A program made the position numbers and the translations under genes. The notes under the pieces are model-generated. The model searched no databases, was not told the DNA's origin, and saw nothing but the letters and a program-made list of their open reading frames with translations. This document shows positions 35,180 to 47,574 of a stretch of 64,000 nucleotides of DNA, piece after piece. Every line of letters begins with the position of its first letter. Within the stretch, counting starts at the first letter, position 1. The stretch comes from Paguma larvata (lineage: Eukaryota; Chordata; Mammalia; Carnivora; Viverridae): positions 51,736,960-51,800,959 of the forward strand of contig CM057839.1 of the NCBI GenBank assembly GCA_030068075.1, written 5' to 3'.

Positions 35180-35540
35180 CATGGCAATTGCTTGATATGT
35201 GGACACGTGACCCAAGCTTGGGCAATGAGAGCCTTCCCTGGGACTTAGACTAGAGATATAAGGAAAGATGATATGCTCTTTTTTTTGCTGGGGTGCTAAG
35301 CTGGTTGGTGTGGAGCTGCAGCTGCTTGTGACCATTTTTCCCCTTCTGGGGACCGTGTCTGCCAATGATTCCCCCATAGATGAAAGCAAAACTTGAAGAG
35401 AAAAAGATTCCTAAGGACATTATTTGAACATCTGATTTTCTGTATGCCAAAAGGTAGATATTGCTTATTTTGTTTAACTCAATATACATTACTTTCCTTT
35501 TTCCAGCTAGAATTTTAGTTGAAACACACTAGAATCTTAC
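35180..35540 (+). repeat. Old LTR-like repeat, family uncertain
   Basis: gacacgtgacccaagcttgg, gcaatgagagccttccctgg and gtgtggagctgcagctgctt recall a widespread mammalian LTR-type repeat. The ending is degraded. Confidence 0.35.
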
Positions 35541-36065
35541 CAGATATACACATATATACTCTCTGTCCTCTTGAGAGTAAAGAATATTTTCTAAAATTCC
35601 TTGCAGTTTTAGCAGTCTGTCAATCAACTATAGTTAGAAAGAGTTCTATACTTAAATGCAATTCTGTTTCTCTGTAGCTCTCACTTGACTATGTTCTTTC
35701 TTCCCTGCATGCATCCTTAAATAATCCCTTCATTTATAGAGCTTTATTTCTCTTGGTCTGAATCATAGAAATCTCACTTTCTGCCTACTTTTGGTATGAC
35801 CAGTATTAGGTAGAGTCAAAAGGGCTCAAATTGAGGCACTGTATAGCAGGCTTCAGGTTTGACTTTGCTAATGGTCTCAGCAAGGCTTCAGTGCAACTGA
35901 GGTTTGTTAAGCAGAAATTGACTGAGGCAGAACCACAGGCAGGACCAACAGATCAGACAGGCTGCGAGTTGCTTATACCTAAGAGTCAAGACCAGATAAG
36001 AGTCAGGCAGACTGAGGCCGAGGCTGGATCGAGAACACAGAAACAAGAAGGAAGATTCATGACAG
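35541..36065. other. Unassigned sequence
   Basis: No feature recognised. 35831-36073 is an open frame without family resemblance. Confidence 0.45.
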
Positions 36066-38556
36066 TGGCATAGAAGGATCCCGAACTCATCTTATCCCAT
36101 GAGCACAGCACATCTATAGCTACGTATGCAATAATCCCTCCGAAAGGGTATGAAAGCTAGCTGAACAGTGCCCTTATAACAAAGGATAAAAAAGCAACTC
36201 AAGACAGGTAGGAGAGATGGAGACATGAGCTCACAGAGACCCAACCCCAGTTGGGTGGGATCTTATAATATGAAACTTTTTCCTGAACAGCGAGGAATTG
36301 GTGCCGCACTTAATGCACTCAACCTTTGGGACCCGCACTAGAGAGATGAGCCCCAAAGTATCCGGCCTTGGAAACCAACAGGGCTTACTTCCACGAGAAC
36401 CATAGGGCTATAGGGAATATAAAAATATGCACATAGACCCATTCACCCTGAGACTCAGTGCAAAATCAACAGTTTGAAATTGGCCTAGACCATATGCAAA
36501 GGAGACTATCTATTCATCTAAACATCTTCCAGAGAGACAAAACTTGGGGGGCTTTCTCCAGGGATAGGGTGTTCATAGGTGTCATTTTGTGTTCTTTTGC
36601 TTTGTTGGCTCTGGTGTTGGTGGGTGCCACTTTTGCATCCCACCTCTAGCCTACTAGTGCTGGGGGGACCTCCCACTCCTGAGTGCCGCAGTCTTGGCCT
36701 ATTCAGCCTCAGCCAGGCCAACCAAGTGCCCTGCCAACCATGTGTCACAACTGTGGCCTGCCCTGCCACAGTGGGTGAACATGCACAGCCCACACAGGGG
36801 ATGTCCCTTGAGCATCTGGCCCTAGTGGCCAGAAGGGGATCGTGTTTCTGGGCCTGATGGGTCTGAAAGAATTGTAGAGATGGTTTTTGGCAGGCTACCA
36901 CCGTCAGGGCATTATACAAACAGCAGACTGAAACACATCCCCAGTCTTCATGTGAAAAGGGCCTATTTTCTTGTTCTAGAGCTTCAGCCGGCAGGACAGG
37001 CTCCAGGTTGCCACACATCTAGAGGCTACAGATGTGCTCTCAGGGACCATGGGCCGAGAAACACACTATTAGCACCCTCCCTTAGCCTCACCAGAGCTCT
37101 CCAGTACTTTCCATGAAGGAGCTTATACACTCATTTAAAGCCATAATTTTTGCAGCAGTCACCCAGGGGACACTTGACTGAAACTCAACAGGGTTTATGA
37201 TTCAGATCTACAGGACCGTATGTAGTTACTTTGAACACTTTTGCCTGAGGATCTGGCTTATAATTTGCCTGAAACTAAGGTACTGACTGAGATTTCTCCC
37301 TTTGGAACCCTAACAGGTCCTGGCACGCCCTCAAAACCTGGACCTATCAAGAACAAAACAGGCTACTTAGACAATCACAAAATTCTGAGAAACAAGCAAA
37401 AGCTAGGGTAGGTTTGAATAAGATTCATCTCCTACACAAAGTCACTCCTTCAAGATTCAGAGAGATAGCTCTTTTGCCTAGCACATAAAAACAAACACAG
37501 AGAGTCAAGCAGAATGAGGAGACAGAAGAATGTGTTCCAAATGAAAGAACAAAATAAAACCTCAGAAAAAGAGCTTAATAAAATGGAGCTAAGTAATCTA
37601 CCTGATGAAGAATTCAAAGTAATGGTGATAAAGATGCTCACTGAACTGAGGAGAAGAATAGAGGAACATGTGAGAACTTTAACAAAGAGATAGGAGACAT
37701 ACAAAAGTACTAAACAGAAGTCACAGAGCTGAATAATACAATAACTTAACTGAAAAAAAAAAACCCACAAAACACTAGATAGTTTCAACAGCAGACTAAA
37801 TGAAATAGAAGAATGGATCAGTGACTTGGAAGACAGGCAGGGAACTCACCGACCAGAGTGGCAAGCAAAAAAAACAAAACAAACAAACAAAAAAAGGATT
37901 TTTTTAAAAAGTGAAGATAGCTTAAGGGACTGTGAGACAACATTAAACATTAATGTTTAAACAGGATAAACAGGATAGCATCTGCATCACAAAACAGGAT
38001 AGTATTTGCACCATAGGCTTCCCAGAAGAAGAGAGATGGAAAAAGGAAGAACACTTATTTTTAAAAATAATGGCTGAAATTTTCCTTAACCTGGGTAGGG
38101 AAACTGACATCCAGCTCCAGGAAGTACAGAGATATACATCGAGATGCATTATAGTTAAAATATCAAAAGTTAAAGATAGAGAATGTTAAAAGCAGCAAGA
38201 GAAAAACAACTTTTGCATACAAGGGAACCCTGTCAGATTATCAGCTGATTTTTTTCAGCAGAAATTTTGCCGGTGGGAGTGGTATGATATATTCAAAGCT
38301 CTGAAAGGAAAAAACTAAGTAAGTGTACTCTTGGCAAGGTTACTATTCAGAATCGAAGGAGAGATAAGGCAAGCAAAAGCTAAAGGAATTTATCACCATT
38401 AAACCAGCCTTATAAGAAATATTAAAGGGACTTCTTTAAGCTGTAAAAAAAAGATGCTAACTGCTAACTAGTAACAAGAAAACAAGTTAAAGTAACTGGT
38501 AAATACAAATGCATAGTAAAAGTAGTGGATTAACCACCTATAAAGCTAAACGTGAA

Positions 38557-38761
38557 GGGGCCCCTGGGTGGCTAAATCAGTTAAGTGTCTGACTTCGGCT
38601 CAGGTCATGATCTCACGGTTCGTGGGTTTCAGCCCCCATTTGGCTCTGTGCTTACAGCTCGGAGCCTGAAGCCTGCTTCGGATTCTTTGTCTGTCCCTCC
38701 TCCTCTCACTCTCTTTCTCTCTTTCTCAAAAATAAATAAACATTTAAAAAATCTTAAAAAA
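38557..38761 (+). mobile_element. CAN-SINE (felid type) inside L1
   Basis: Head ggggcccctgggtggctaaa, then ggtcatgatctcacggttcg, ctcggagcctgaagcctgct and the A-rich tail. Flanks ataaagctaaacgtgaa (38540-38556) and ataaagctaacatgaa (38762-38777) form an imperfect duplication. Confidence 0.93.
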
Positions 38762-40671
38762 ATAAAGCTAACATGAACACATAGAGCAAAAAGTAGTAAA
38801 ACTAACTATAACTATAATAATTAGTTAAGGGATACACAAAATAAAAAAATTTTAAAAAGGACATCAAAAAAGAACATGGGTGGGTGTTCAAATGTAAAAG
38901 TTTTAGAATGCACTAAAACTTAAGATACTATCAATTTAAAATAGACTGTTTTAGACACATAGGATGTTATGTGTAAACCACATGGTAACCACAAAGCAAA
39001 AATCTATAGTAATCACACAAAAGACAATGAGAAAGGAATTTAAATATAACACTAAAGAAAGTCACCAAACCACAAAAGAAGAGAGCAAGAGAAGAAAGAA
39101 ACAGATAACTACAAAAACAGCCAGGAAACAAACAACAAAATGATAATAAGCACATACATACCAATAATAACTTTAAATGTAAATGAAATAAATTTTACAA
39201 TCAAAAGACACAGAGTGGCTGAATATATTAAAAAACAAGGCCCATCCATAAGTTGCCTACAAGAGACTCATTTCAGATCTAAAGGTACATACAGACTAAA
39301 AGTGAAGGGATGGAAAAAGATATTTTATGCAAATAGAAGCAAAAGAAATCTCGTGTAGGTATACTTATATCAGACAAAGTAGACTTAATCTAACTTGACT
39401 CCTAAAGGAGTTAGAAAAAGAATAAATGAAGCCCAAATTTAGAAGAAGGAAGAAAATAGTAAGTATCAGAGCAGAAATAAATGAAATAGAGACTAAAAAG
39501 ACAGTAGAAAAAATCAATAAAGCTGAGAGCTAGTTCTTTGAAATGATAAAATAAATTGACAAACTTTTAGCCAAACTCAATAAGAAAAAAAGAGAGAAGG
39601 CTCAAATAAAATCATAAATAAAAGAGAAGTTAAAACTGATGCCACAGAAATACAAAGGATCTTGAGAGACTACTACAAACAATTATAGGCCAATAAATTG
39701 CATAACCCGGCAGAAACGGATAAATTTGTAGAAACATAGTCTTCCAAGACTGAATCAGGAGGAAATAGAAAATCTGAAAAGATTGTTTGCTAGCAAGCAT
39801 ATTGACTCAGTAATCAAAAAACCTCCCAAATAACCAATGTCCAGGACCAGAAAGCTTCCCTGATGAATTTTTTTTTTCTACTTTGCTGGTGAATTCTATC
39901 AAACAGTTAAAGATCTATCATCTATCCTTCTCAAACTCTTCCAAAAAAGTCAGACAGGAAGGAATGCTTCCACATTCATTTTACAAAGCCAGCTTTACCT
40001 GCTATCCAAACCAGACAAGACCACACACAAAAAAGAAAATTACAAGACAATATCCTTAATTAACATAGATACAAAAATCCTCAACAAAATATTAGCAAAC
40101 TGAATTCAACAGTACATTAAAAAGATCATATACCACACAGTCAAGTGGGATTTATCCCAGAGATGCAAAGAGAGTTCAACATCTGCAAATCAATCAATGT
40201 GATATAGCACATTAACAAAATGAAGGGTCAAAATCATATGATCATCTCAAGAAACACAGAAAAAACATTTGTCAAAATTCAACACTCGTTCATGATAAAA
40301 ATTCTGAGCAAATTGGCTATAGAAGGAACATATCATTTCACACCTATTAGAATGGCTTTAATCAAAAAGAGGAGATACAAATATTGGAGAGGATACGGAA
40401 AAAAAAAGCAACCCTTGTACACTGTTACTGGGAATATAAATTGGAGCAGCCATTATGGAAAATAATATAGAGATTCTTCCAAAAATTGAAAATAAAGCTA
40501 CCACATGATCCACCTATTCCTTTTCTGGGTATTTATGCAAGGAATACAAGAACCGTAATTATAAAAGATATATGCACTTCTATGTTCATTGCAGTTTTAT
40601 TTACAACAGCCATGATATGTAAACAAAGTAAGTGCCCAGCGATGGATAAATGGATAAAGATGTGATGTGAT

Positions 40672-40740
40672 ATATGTATATATATCATATATATAATATG
40701 CATATGTGTATGATATGCATATATATATATGTACACACAT
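40672..40740. repeat. TA/TG microsatellite in the L1 3' end
   Basis: Alternating tatatatcatatatataat and tatgcatatatatatatgta expanded within the L1 ORF2 end; L1 sequence continues on both sides. Confidence 0.85.
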
Positions 40741-41139
40741 ACAAAATGGAATACTACTTAGCCATAAAAAAGAAAAAATCTTGCCATTTGCAACAACGCG
40801 GATGGAACTTGAGGGTATTATGGTGAATGAAAGAAGCCAGACAGAAAAAGGCAAATACTATATGCTTTCATTTATATGTGTAATCCAAAAAGCAAAACCA
40901 ATGAACAAGACAAAAGCAAACTTAAAGATACAGAGAACAGATCAGTGGTTATCAGAGGGGAAAGAGGTTTGGAAGTGGGGGAAAATTAGTGAAGCGGCTC
41001 AGGTGTACCGTGAGGAGAAATACGGGGATTTGTGCTTGTAATCACTTTTTTTGATACAAATATTGAATTATAATGTTGTACACCTAAAACTTATATAATG
41101 TTATATGCCAACTTTACCTCAATTAAAAAAAAAAAAAAG

Positions 41140-43135
41140 ACATAGGAAAAAGTATAGTAGAAACCAAAGCCTGGTTCTTAGGCAGTGGTAGGAATCTGGG
41201 GTTGACTTTTGCTATTGTTCCCACCCAGCATCCAGTCTCTCCTCTAGGGATTACAGTACTTTGGTTCTGTCGAGACTCCTCCCTCTCTCTTTGCGCAGGT
41301 GGTTCCAGAAAGCTGATGCCAATTCCTTCCTAGAATCGAGGCTGGAGCTTGTATGGTAAGCTAAATCAATCAGTGCGTTCTATCTCCCAGTACTGGGATT
41401 GGTTCTGGGATGGCATATGACTTAAATTAGGTCTATGGGGGCCAAGATACTGAATTTCAGAATGATTACTTGAGTAGTTGGAAGGTGGATCCGGTATTTC
41501 TGGTTGGGCCTAAAATGCAAAAATTATAAGGACTGAATCTACTGCCATAATCTAATTAGCATGTGCACCCTGTGTCCAAATTCAACATGAAGGAAGCTAC
41601 AGTTGTAAATGAAGGGAAGGAAAAATAACCTAAATCCTGATGACATTGATTGGGCCCTGAATCCAGCAGAATCTGAAGTCATCAAGTCTACTGTTAGATT
41701 TTCTCATTATGTGGGTTAGTACATCCCTTTTTCATTTAAGCTAGATTGGTTTGGGTGTTCTACCTTTTGCAACCAGATGGGCTACTTGCTGACAGAGGAT
41801 TTCACGCAATCTGTCTCATTACCAAATTTTCTATCCATGCACAGCTTGTGAATGAGGGTATCTCAGGCTCCATAAAAATGTCGTAGTTGTACATTTGTTT
41901 TCTCAAGTGAGTACATAAAGGTGATGCTTTCTAGATGAGAGGATAGGGAGGAGGCACAGATGAACACAGGACTAAGTTGATGGCACGAACCTGAGAATGA
42001 TTCTGGAAGCCCTCAAAAGCAGACACCCTCTATTAATCACAGCACTTTTTAGATTAAGATTATCCAGGAGATGCTTCCAAATGGGCAGTTTTGATATGGG
42101 TGGGCCCCATAGTCCTAAAGAATGCCTCGGCATTCAAACTCAGAGTTAAGATCATGGGATGTCAAACAATGGTGTGATTCCTTGACAAAGGATCCCACGA
42201 TCTATGAAAAAGGAGGGGAAGTGTTGGTTGAAGTCTTGAAGGAGCTGCCAACCAACCAAAGGGAACAATGATTTCCAGTGGTCACTGAAAGAGTTTGAGA
42301 CTCCTTTGTCCTAAGTATCCTTCTGTCTTTTGCAAGTATGACCATGTGGTTAGATTTTTATTGCTTAGGATGTGTGTGTGGTTTATGAGGTACCCCTCAG
42401 TGAAGTCCTCTGGACTTTCCGGATTATCTCATAACCTCGGCTTTAGTGTTTTCTGACCTGGGTTTTCCTGCTGTTGCTGGTTCAGAGCACATGAAGGATG
42501 TGGCCTAGTGGCATCCCTGACCAGTTAGCTGGCTCGTATGAATGTTCATTACGTATGGAGGAAAGACATGCCTTGTCCACAGCTCCATGAACACTTCAGC
42601 TTGAGCTAGGAAAGAAGCTGAACAGTGCTTACGTCCTATTGCACTCAACTCAGGCACTTGCTGAAAGGAACCAAAGCTGGGACCTTACAGACCCAGTGTG
42701 ATGGTTCTGGAAGCTCTAGCCATGGGGTTTCAGGTGATGGATCTGGTTTGTGTCCATAGTCTTCCATCTTGTATCCTGGACAATGTGGGGGTTGTCATCC
42801 CACTGTGAAGGGGACGTTTTAGCTGTGGTGTCTGCAGGCTGAGTCACAGTGGACAGGAACAGAGATAAAGCCATACATTGACAGTGACAGAAAGGCAGGA
42901 GTTGGAGTGGACATATTTATTGACAAAAGCAGAGTGATGGCTTGGTGTCAGATGAAGGCCCCTGACAGGGTATGGACTGCCCTCTTTACAGAAAAATCAC
43001 GGCCAGGGAGCAGATAGCACAAACCAGGCTTGGTCAATGAAAGAAATCAGGGCTGGGGAAGCAATAGAAACAGGAGCATAAGCCAGAAGAAGAACCAGGG
43101 ACCAGCCCCTGACTTCTTGCATTGCTAGGATTCCA
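41140..43135. other. Unassigned sequence, possible old LTR
   Basis: 41366-41790 has words such as cctgatgacattgattgggc and ggtttgggtgttctaccttt that recall an old LTR-type repeat. Nothing else is recognised. Confidence 0.35.
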
Positions 43136-43139
43136 TCGG

Positions 43140-43287
43140 CTTTTTTTTCTTTTTTTTTCTTTTCTTTTCTTTTCTTTTCTTTCCTTTTCTTTTTTTTCTC
43201 TTCTTTCTTTCTTTCTTTCTTTCGTTCGTTCTTTCTTTCTTTCTCTCTTTCTTTCTCTCTTTCTCTCTCTCTTTCTCTTCCCCTCCT
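43140..43287. repeat. TTTC/CTTT pyrimidine microsatellite
   Basis: About 148 bp of T/C (two G exceptions at 43224 and 43228). It abuts the T-rich tail side of the following reverse SINE and probably grew from it. Lys/Glu/Arg- and Phe/Ser-only frames here are artefacts. Confidence 0.93.
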
Positions 43288-43319
43288 GGGGGGGTAGGAG
43301 GGGAAGAGAAAGAGAGAGA
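43264..43319. repeat. 24-bp perfect inverted repeat, 8-nt loop
   Basis: Left arm 43264-43287 (pyrimidine) and right arm 43296-43319 (purine) are exact reverse complements; the loop is gggggggt. The left arm belongs to the TTTC tract and the right arm to the GA-rich part of the SINE. It could extrude as a hairpin or cruciform. Confidence 0.9.
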
Positions 43320-43429
43320 ATCTCTTCAGCATGGAGACCAATATGGGGTTCAAACTCATGACTGTGAGATCAAGACTTTATTCAAAACCAAGAATAAGAT
43401 GCTTGATCAACTGGGCAACTCAAGCACCC
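43296..43429 (-). mobile_element. CAN-SINE, reverse, degraded
   Basis: GA-rich body, then tatggggttcaaactcatga, ctgtgagatcaagactttat and the head gcttgatcaactgggcaact with caagcaccct. Both ends are diverged. Confidence 0.8.
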
Positions 43430-44127
43430 TCAACGTGGGCTTTTATTTTGCCTCATCGCGCTTCTAGAATTGTTCTACACCTTAGAGGTCTCAGGCCCTA
43501 CCTTTCTGCATTTTTTTTTTTCTTAAGAACCTTGTGTGCTGTTCAGTATTCTCAGGTGGACTCCCAGAGGTCTAATATGGGAAGTTCAGCTCCTCTGAAT
43601 GCTGAAGAAAGAGCTGGGGCCACTTCTTCCAAAGCCTGAAATTTCCAGTAGATTATTCCCATCTTCTCCCACTTAATACTGCGATGTGAGTTCTTGAAAT
43701 CTTAGTGTTTGTTTGTGCCTCAGATGTTCCTTTCAGAGAAATCACTTTTAGAGCTTTTTTCCACCCCCACCCCACCCCCGGCTAATAGGACTTCCTCAAA
43801 AAGATCAAATTTCTCCATGTCCGTAGCTACTTGATTTTTTTAAACGATGAAAAAATGCATACAATGCTACAGATTTTTAGGATTTATATCCTTACTTACA
43901 AATAGGGTTTAGGGTAATTTGAAATTGAAAAAATTATAAACTATGTAAAAGGATAAAACCAAATGAGTTACATTATCTGATACATCTGCATAAACCAGTT
44001 CCTTGGGAGATAGGATCTTTTTCCTGGTACTAAAAGGAACATATTGTATATGTATATGTCCTAACAGAAGGAACACAGAATCGCTCAGTGGACAATATCT
44101 TCAACAGCAGTTTCAGAGACAATGGAA

Positions 44128-44345
44128 TAGTGTTCATAAGCACAGGCTCTGATGTAAGACTGCTTAGGTTCAAATCCCAGCTCCACTGATTTCTACTGGT
44201 GTGACCCTGGCGTGCTTCATCTCTCTAGGTCTTAGTTTTCTTATTTGTAAAATGGAACGATGATAGAAGCACTTTCATTTCACTATTGGGAAGATTAAAT
44301 GAATTAATATATAAGAAATTAGAATCATGTCTGGAACACGGTGAG
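44128..44345 (+). mobile_element. MIR SINE
   Basis: Well preserved: gcacaggctctgatgtaaga, gttcaaatcccagctccact, tggtgtgaccctggcgtgct and ttatttgtaaaatggaacga. Confidence 0.9.
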
Positions 44346-44744
44346 TCTTATTCGGTAAATCCTACTAAGATCCAACAAAGTCCTAATTCAAGAGTGGTCC
44401 AAGGGCCTCTGCAGATGAGTTTAGAAGCTATAGGCTAATGCTGTTTTATATTGCATCTATACGCCTGCTCATCCTCCAACTTTTGGGAGGAATTTACTTT
44501 CAAACCCCTGGATTCCCTTTCACAAAGCCAAATCCCCAGCCCCCTGTGCCCTCTCTGTGCCCCACTTGCCCTTGGATTCCCTTCCCCTGCAATGTCTGAC
44601 TTATGCTTCCAAATGTCAGGCAGCCCTGTCCTATTGTTTCTTTCTTCCTTCCCCTCTTTCATGTCTTGTCAAAACTAGCCTTTCCCAAATACTGACCTCC
44701 CAGGAAACTGACAAACACAGTGAACTAATTCAAGTCAAGGTGCC
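44346..44744. other. Unassigned sequence
   Basis: Contains overlapping short frames on both strands (44435-44678) with no family resemblance. No gene supported. Confidence 0.5.
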
Positions 44745-44841
44745 TTTGTGATGGTTGATTTGTTGTATGTGTCAATTCGGCTAGAGTATGGTGCCCAATT
44801 GTTTTGTGAAACAGTAGCCTAGATGTTTCTGTGTAAGTACT

Positions 44842-44872
<31 letters not shown>

Positions 44873-45428
44873 TTAATTTATTTATTTATTTTGGAAAGAG
44901 AGAGAGACAGAGAGTGAGTTGGGGAAGGGCAGAGAGGGAGAAGGAAATACAGAATTGGAAACAGGCTTCAGGCTCTGAGGTGTCAGCCTAGAGCCCGACG
45001 TGGTGCCTGAACTCACAGACCCTCGAGATCATGGCCTAGGCCAAAGTCGGATGCTTAACTCACTGAGCCACCCAGGCGCCCCTCTGTGTAAGTATTTTAA
45101 AAATATGATGAACATTTAAACCAGTAGACTTTGAGTAAGGCAGATTACTCTCTGTCATGTGGGTGGGTCTCACCCAATCAGTCAAAGGCTTTAAGGAAAA
45201 AAGATTATGGTCCTCCCAAGGAAGAAGGAATTTGGCCTCCAGATTACTTTTGGATTCAAGACTACAATATTGACTCCTGCCAGAACTTCCAGGCTGCTGG
45301 CCTGCCCTGCAAATTTCAGACCTGCCATCTCCTATAATACGTGAGCCAATTCCTTAAAATAAATCTCCCTCTTTCTAAATATATACATCCCATTGGTTCT
45401 GTTTCTCTGAAGAACCCCAACTAATGCA
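44745..45428 (+). mobile_element. LTR-like repeat split by a SINE
   Basis: Left part tgatggttgatttgttgtat with gtgtcaattcggctagagta; right part ttaaaccagtagactttgag, gtgggtgggtctcacccaat, a polyadenylation-like aaaataaatctccctctttc and the terminus tctctgaagaaccccaacta. The layout is that of a solo LTR; the subfamily is not named. Confidence 0.6.
44840..45082 (-). mobile_element. CAN-SINE (felid type) with TTTA tail
   Basis: Reverse SINE: (TTTA)n at 44840-44892, GA-rich body, B-box region and head actgagccacccaggcgccc. A perfect 12-bp duplication tctgtgtaagta is at 44828-44839 and 45083-45094. Confidence 0.93.
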
Positions 45429-47284
45429 GAATTAATATACACAATGGCTCAATATTTTAGCCTTCTCACTATGTTAAATGTTGCTCAGTTAACATTTATA
45501 TTTTAGCAAGGGCTCAACTTTCAACAGTGAGCAATGTGAGTATTTATAAATATCAGAGAGAGAGAGAGAGAGAGAGTTGAGGGTAGAGAAGTATTTCTAG
45601 TGACTTTGAAATCACTTCAATAAGCAGCCGCCTATCCATGAGATGGGTCCTGGGCTTATACATAGCTGGGTTTATTTCCTCCTCCCCTCAAGCAATACAT
45701 GAGGCATGTGGAAATGCCTTTAGCTGTTGGTGCATACCACACACATTTCTTTTAGTCTGGGTTAACATTTGGAAATCATATATAAATAAAAATAGTCTTC
45801 ATATTGCTACGTGCACCTGCTGTGAATGTCAAATGTTGATGTAATTCACCTATTCGTCATAATCATCACAACAGTAAGGTAAACATGAATCATTGTTTCC
45901 TTAAGAGTCTGAAAGGCAACAAAATAAAATATTTCTCTGAAACTTCCTGGAGGAAAGGCAATCTTCTACCTATTACATTAGGGCAGAAAAATCAATCCGT
46001 CCAAAATCAAAGTCTTTTTCTTTTTTAGCTTTTCATGTGGAAGACTGTCATCAATAAATCTTCCCAAGTCATCATGGTTCTTATGAAAGTAATATCACAT
46101 CCTTTCAGAAATGGTAGAACAATGATAATGTAGGGTCAAGGTGGACTTTGGAAAAGAAATGAACTCCACCTGGGATGTTATAAAATATGTAATGATTTTG
46201 GTTTCTACAAGGCAGACTATTATTATGAGAATGGTGTTTTCTCTGCATGAAAATGTAGAGAATTTGTATTCACTGATAGAACATAGTTACCACATTTCTT
46301 TTTTATTGTTAGTGTTTTGACAATCACTTATCCTCATTCATTCTTGCTTGTTCACCTGCCCTTTTCTTCAATTTTTGATCGCTCTCTTGAGATCATGGGT
46401 ATTGTGTATTGCAAGAAGCAGAGGTTGTGATTCTATACCTTGAAACAGAAACAGGTGAGCTGGACAATCCTCTCTATGAGACTGAGGAAGGAAGTCTACG
46501 ATAGAGGAAGAATGGGCAGAGAAAATTTTAAGATTTTACCACCTAGGAGCATGACTCACCTTTTGAGAGAAGGCTTAACTGATCCTCTATGAGAGCTGGT
46601 TGGGAGTTAACTTTTCTGGGAGCCCAGGGAAGGTAAGTTTTGACTGATAGAGAAGTGGAGGGAAATAAAAAGGGAAAATGGGCAAAGGGATTTGAGGTTT
46701 GGTCTTTAGCCTCATTCCAAGGACTAGTGCAAGGGTTTGCCAGGTACCATGGAGCCAGCAGAAAAAGATGAACTATTGTTTTGTTAGAAGCAATATATTG
46801 GGATAATTATGCAAAATACTAACTAGTATGTGTCTCCCCATTGCTACACTTCACAGATCCCTTTGCTTATATCACAAAGCACCCCCCTGTTCTTCAAGCC
46901 TGAAGTTATAGTCATTTGTTAGCACTGGCTGGACCCAGAAACAAAGGCCACAAACACTGGACAGGGGCTAAGTGAGAGACAAGGATATGGAAGCAGAGGG
47001 TAGGCAAGACTTCCCAGCTCTCATTAACTTTGGGACAGATGCATAGATCCAGGAAGGGGAGGAGGGGAGGGAGGATAGTGCATAATGCCCCCACCTGTAA
47101 CCAGGAGCTTCCTTTGCCCAAACTGGGGGCTCAGTGGATGCTAAGTAGCCACTGACTGGTCCTTCTTGCTGCTTTCCTGTGGACAGTGCCCACCTCATGA
47201 CTTGGTTTACTCATCAGGGTGACACGAGGGTGAGGATCTGTTTATCTTCAGTGGGGCTGACAAGGAACAAAGTGGATCTAGACC
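45429..47284. other. Unassigned sequence
   Basis: About 1.9 kb with no supported gene. An AG microsatellite lies at 45555-45576. 46900-47230 is GC-richer with overlapping reverse frames but no family features. Confidence 0.45.
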
Positions 47285-47285
47285 A

Positions 47286-47440
47286 GAATTTCTCAACCTT
47301 GACATTATTGGTATTTTGGACTGCATAATCCTTGCTGTAGGACAAGCCTGTGCATTGTAGGATGTTTAGAAACGTCCTTGGACTCTACTTGCTAGATGCC
47401 GGTGGCACCACATTCCAAAATCTAACCCCGTGTTCCCCGT
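47286..47440 (+). mobile_element. MER20 DNA transposon fragment
   Basis: Left end agaatttctcaaccttgaca, then gtgcattgtaggatgtttag and actctacttgctagatgccg. The right half is missing. Confidence 0.8.
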
Positions 47441-47574
47441 GGGATGCAATGCTGCTCTAGACTCAGCCTGTTTGAAAGGTCCCAAAGAGTCAGGACCTCT
47501 CTCTCTCCCCCCACACCTTCCCTTGCCCACCCCTACACCCCAAATCTGTCCTCTCTTCTCCATCTCCAATACCT

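Larger units (their letters stand above)
36066..41139 (+). mobile_element. L1M LINE, 5' UTR to poly(A), internally deleted
   Basis: Segments in consensus order: 5' UTR from gatcccgaactcatcttatc (36077); ORF1-like region about 37440-38450; inter-ORF part about 38460-39130; endonuclease start of ORF2 (39140-39358, with CLQETHF); a later ORF2 part (39400-40335); then the ORF2 C-terminal end (40336-40990), 3' UTR (ttgtacacctaaaacttata near 41074) and an A-run at 41125-41138. At about 39382 the endonuclease sequence jumps far downstream, and at about 40336 the reverse-transcriptase region jumps to the C-terminal region, so most of the RT domain is missing. A CAN-SINE sits at 38557. The element is dead. 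Confidence 0.82.

Noticed and set aside
36518..37018. 166-codon minus-strand frame
   Set aside because: It lies antisense within the 5' part of the L1 element and shows no domain.
39140..39358. 72-codon frame with CLQETHF
   Set aside because: It is the start of the L1 ORF2 endonuclease in a dead, internally deleted element; the frame stops at 39358.
43122..43361. Phe/Ser- and Lys/Glu/Arg-rich frames
   Set aside because: They are produced by the TTTC tract and the SINE body.
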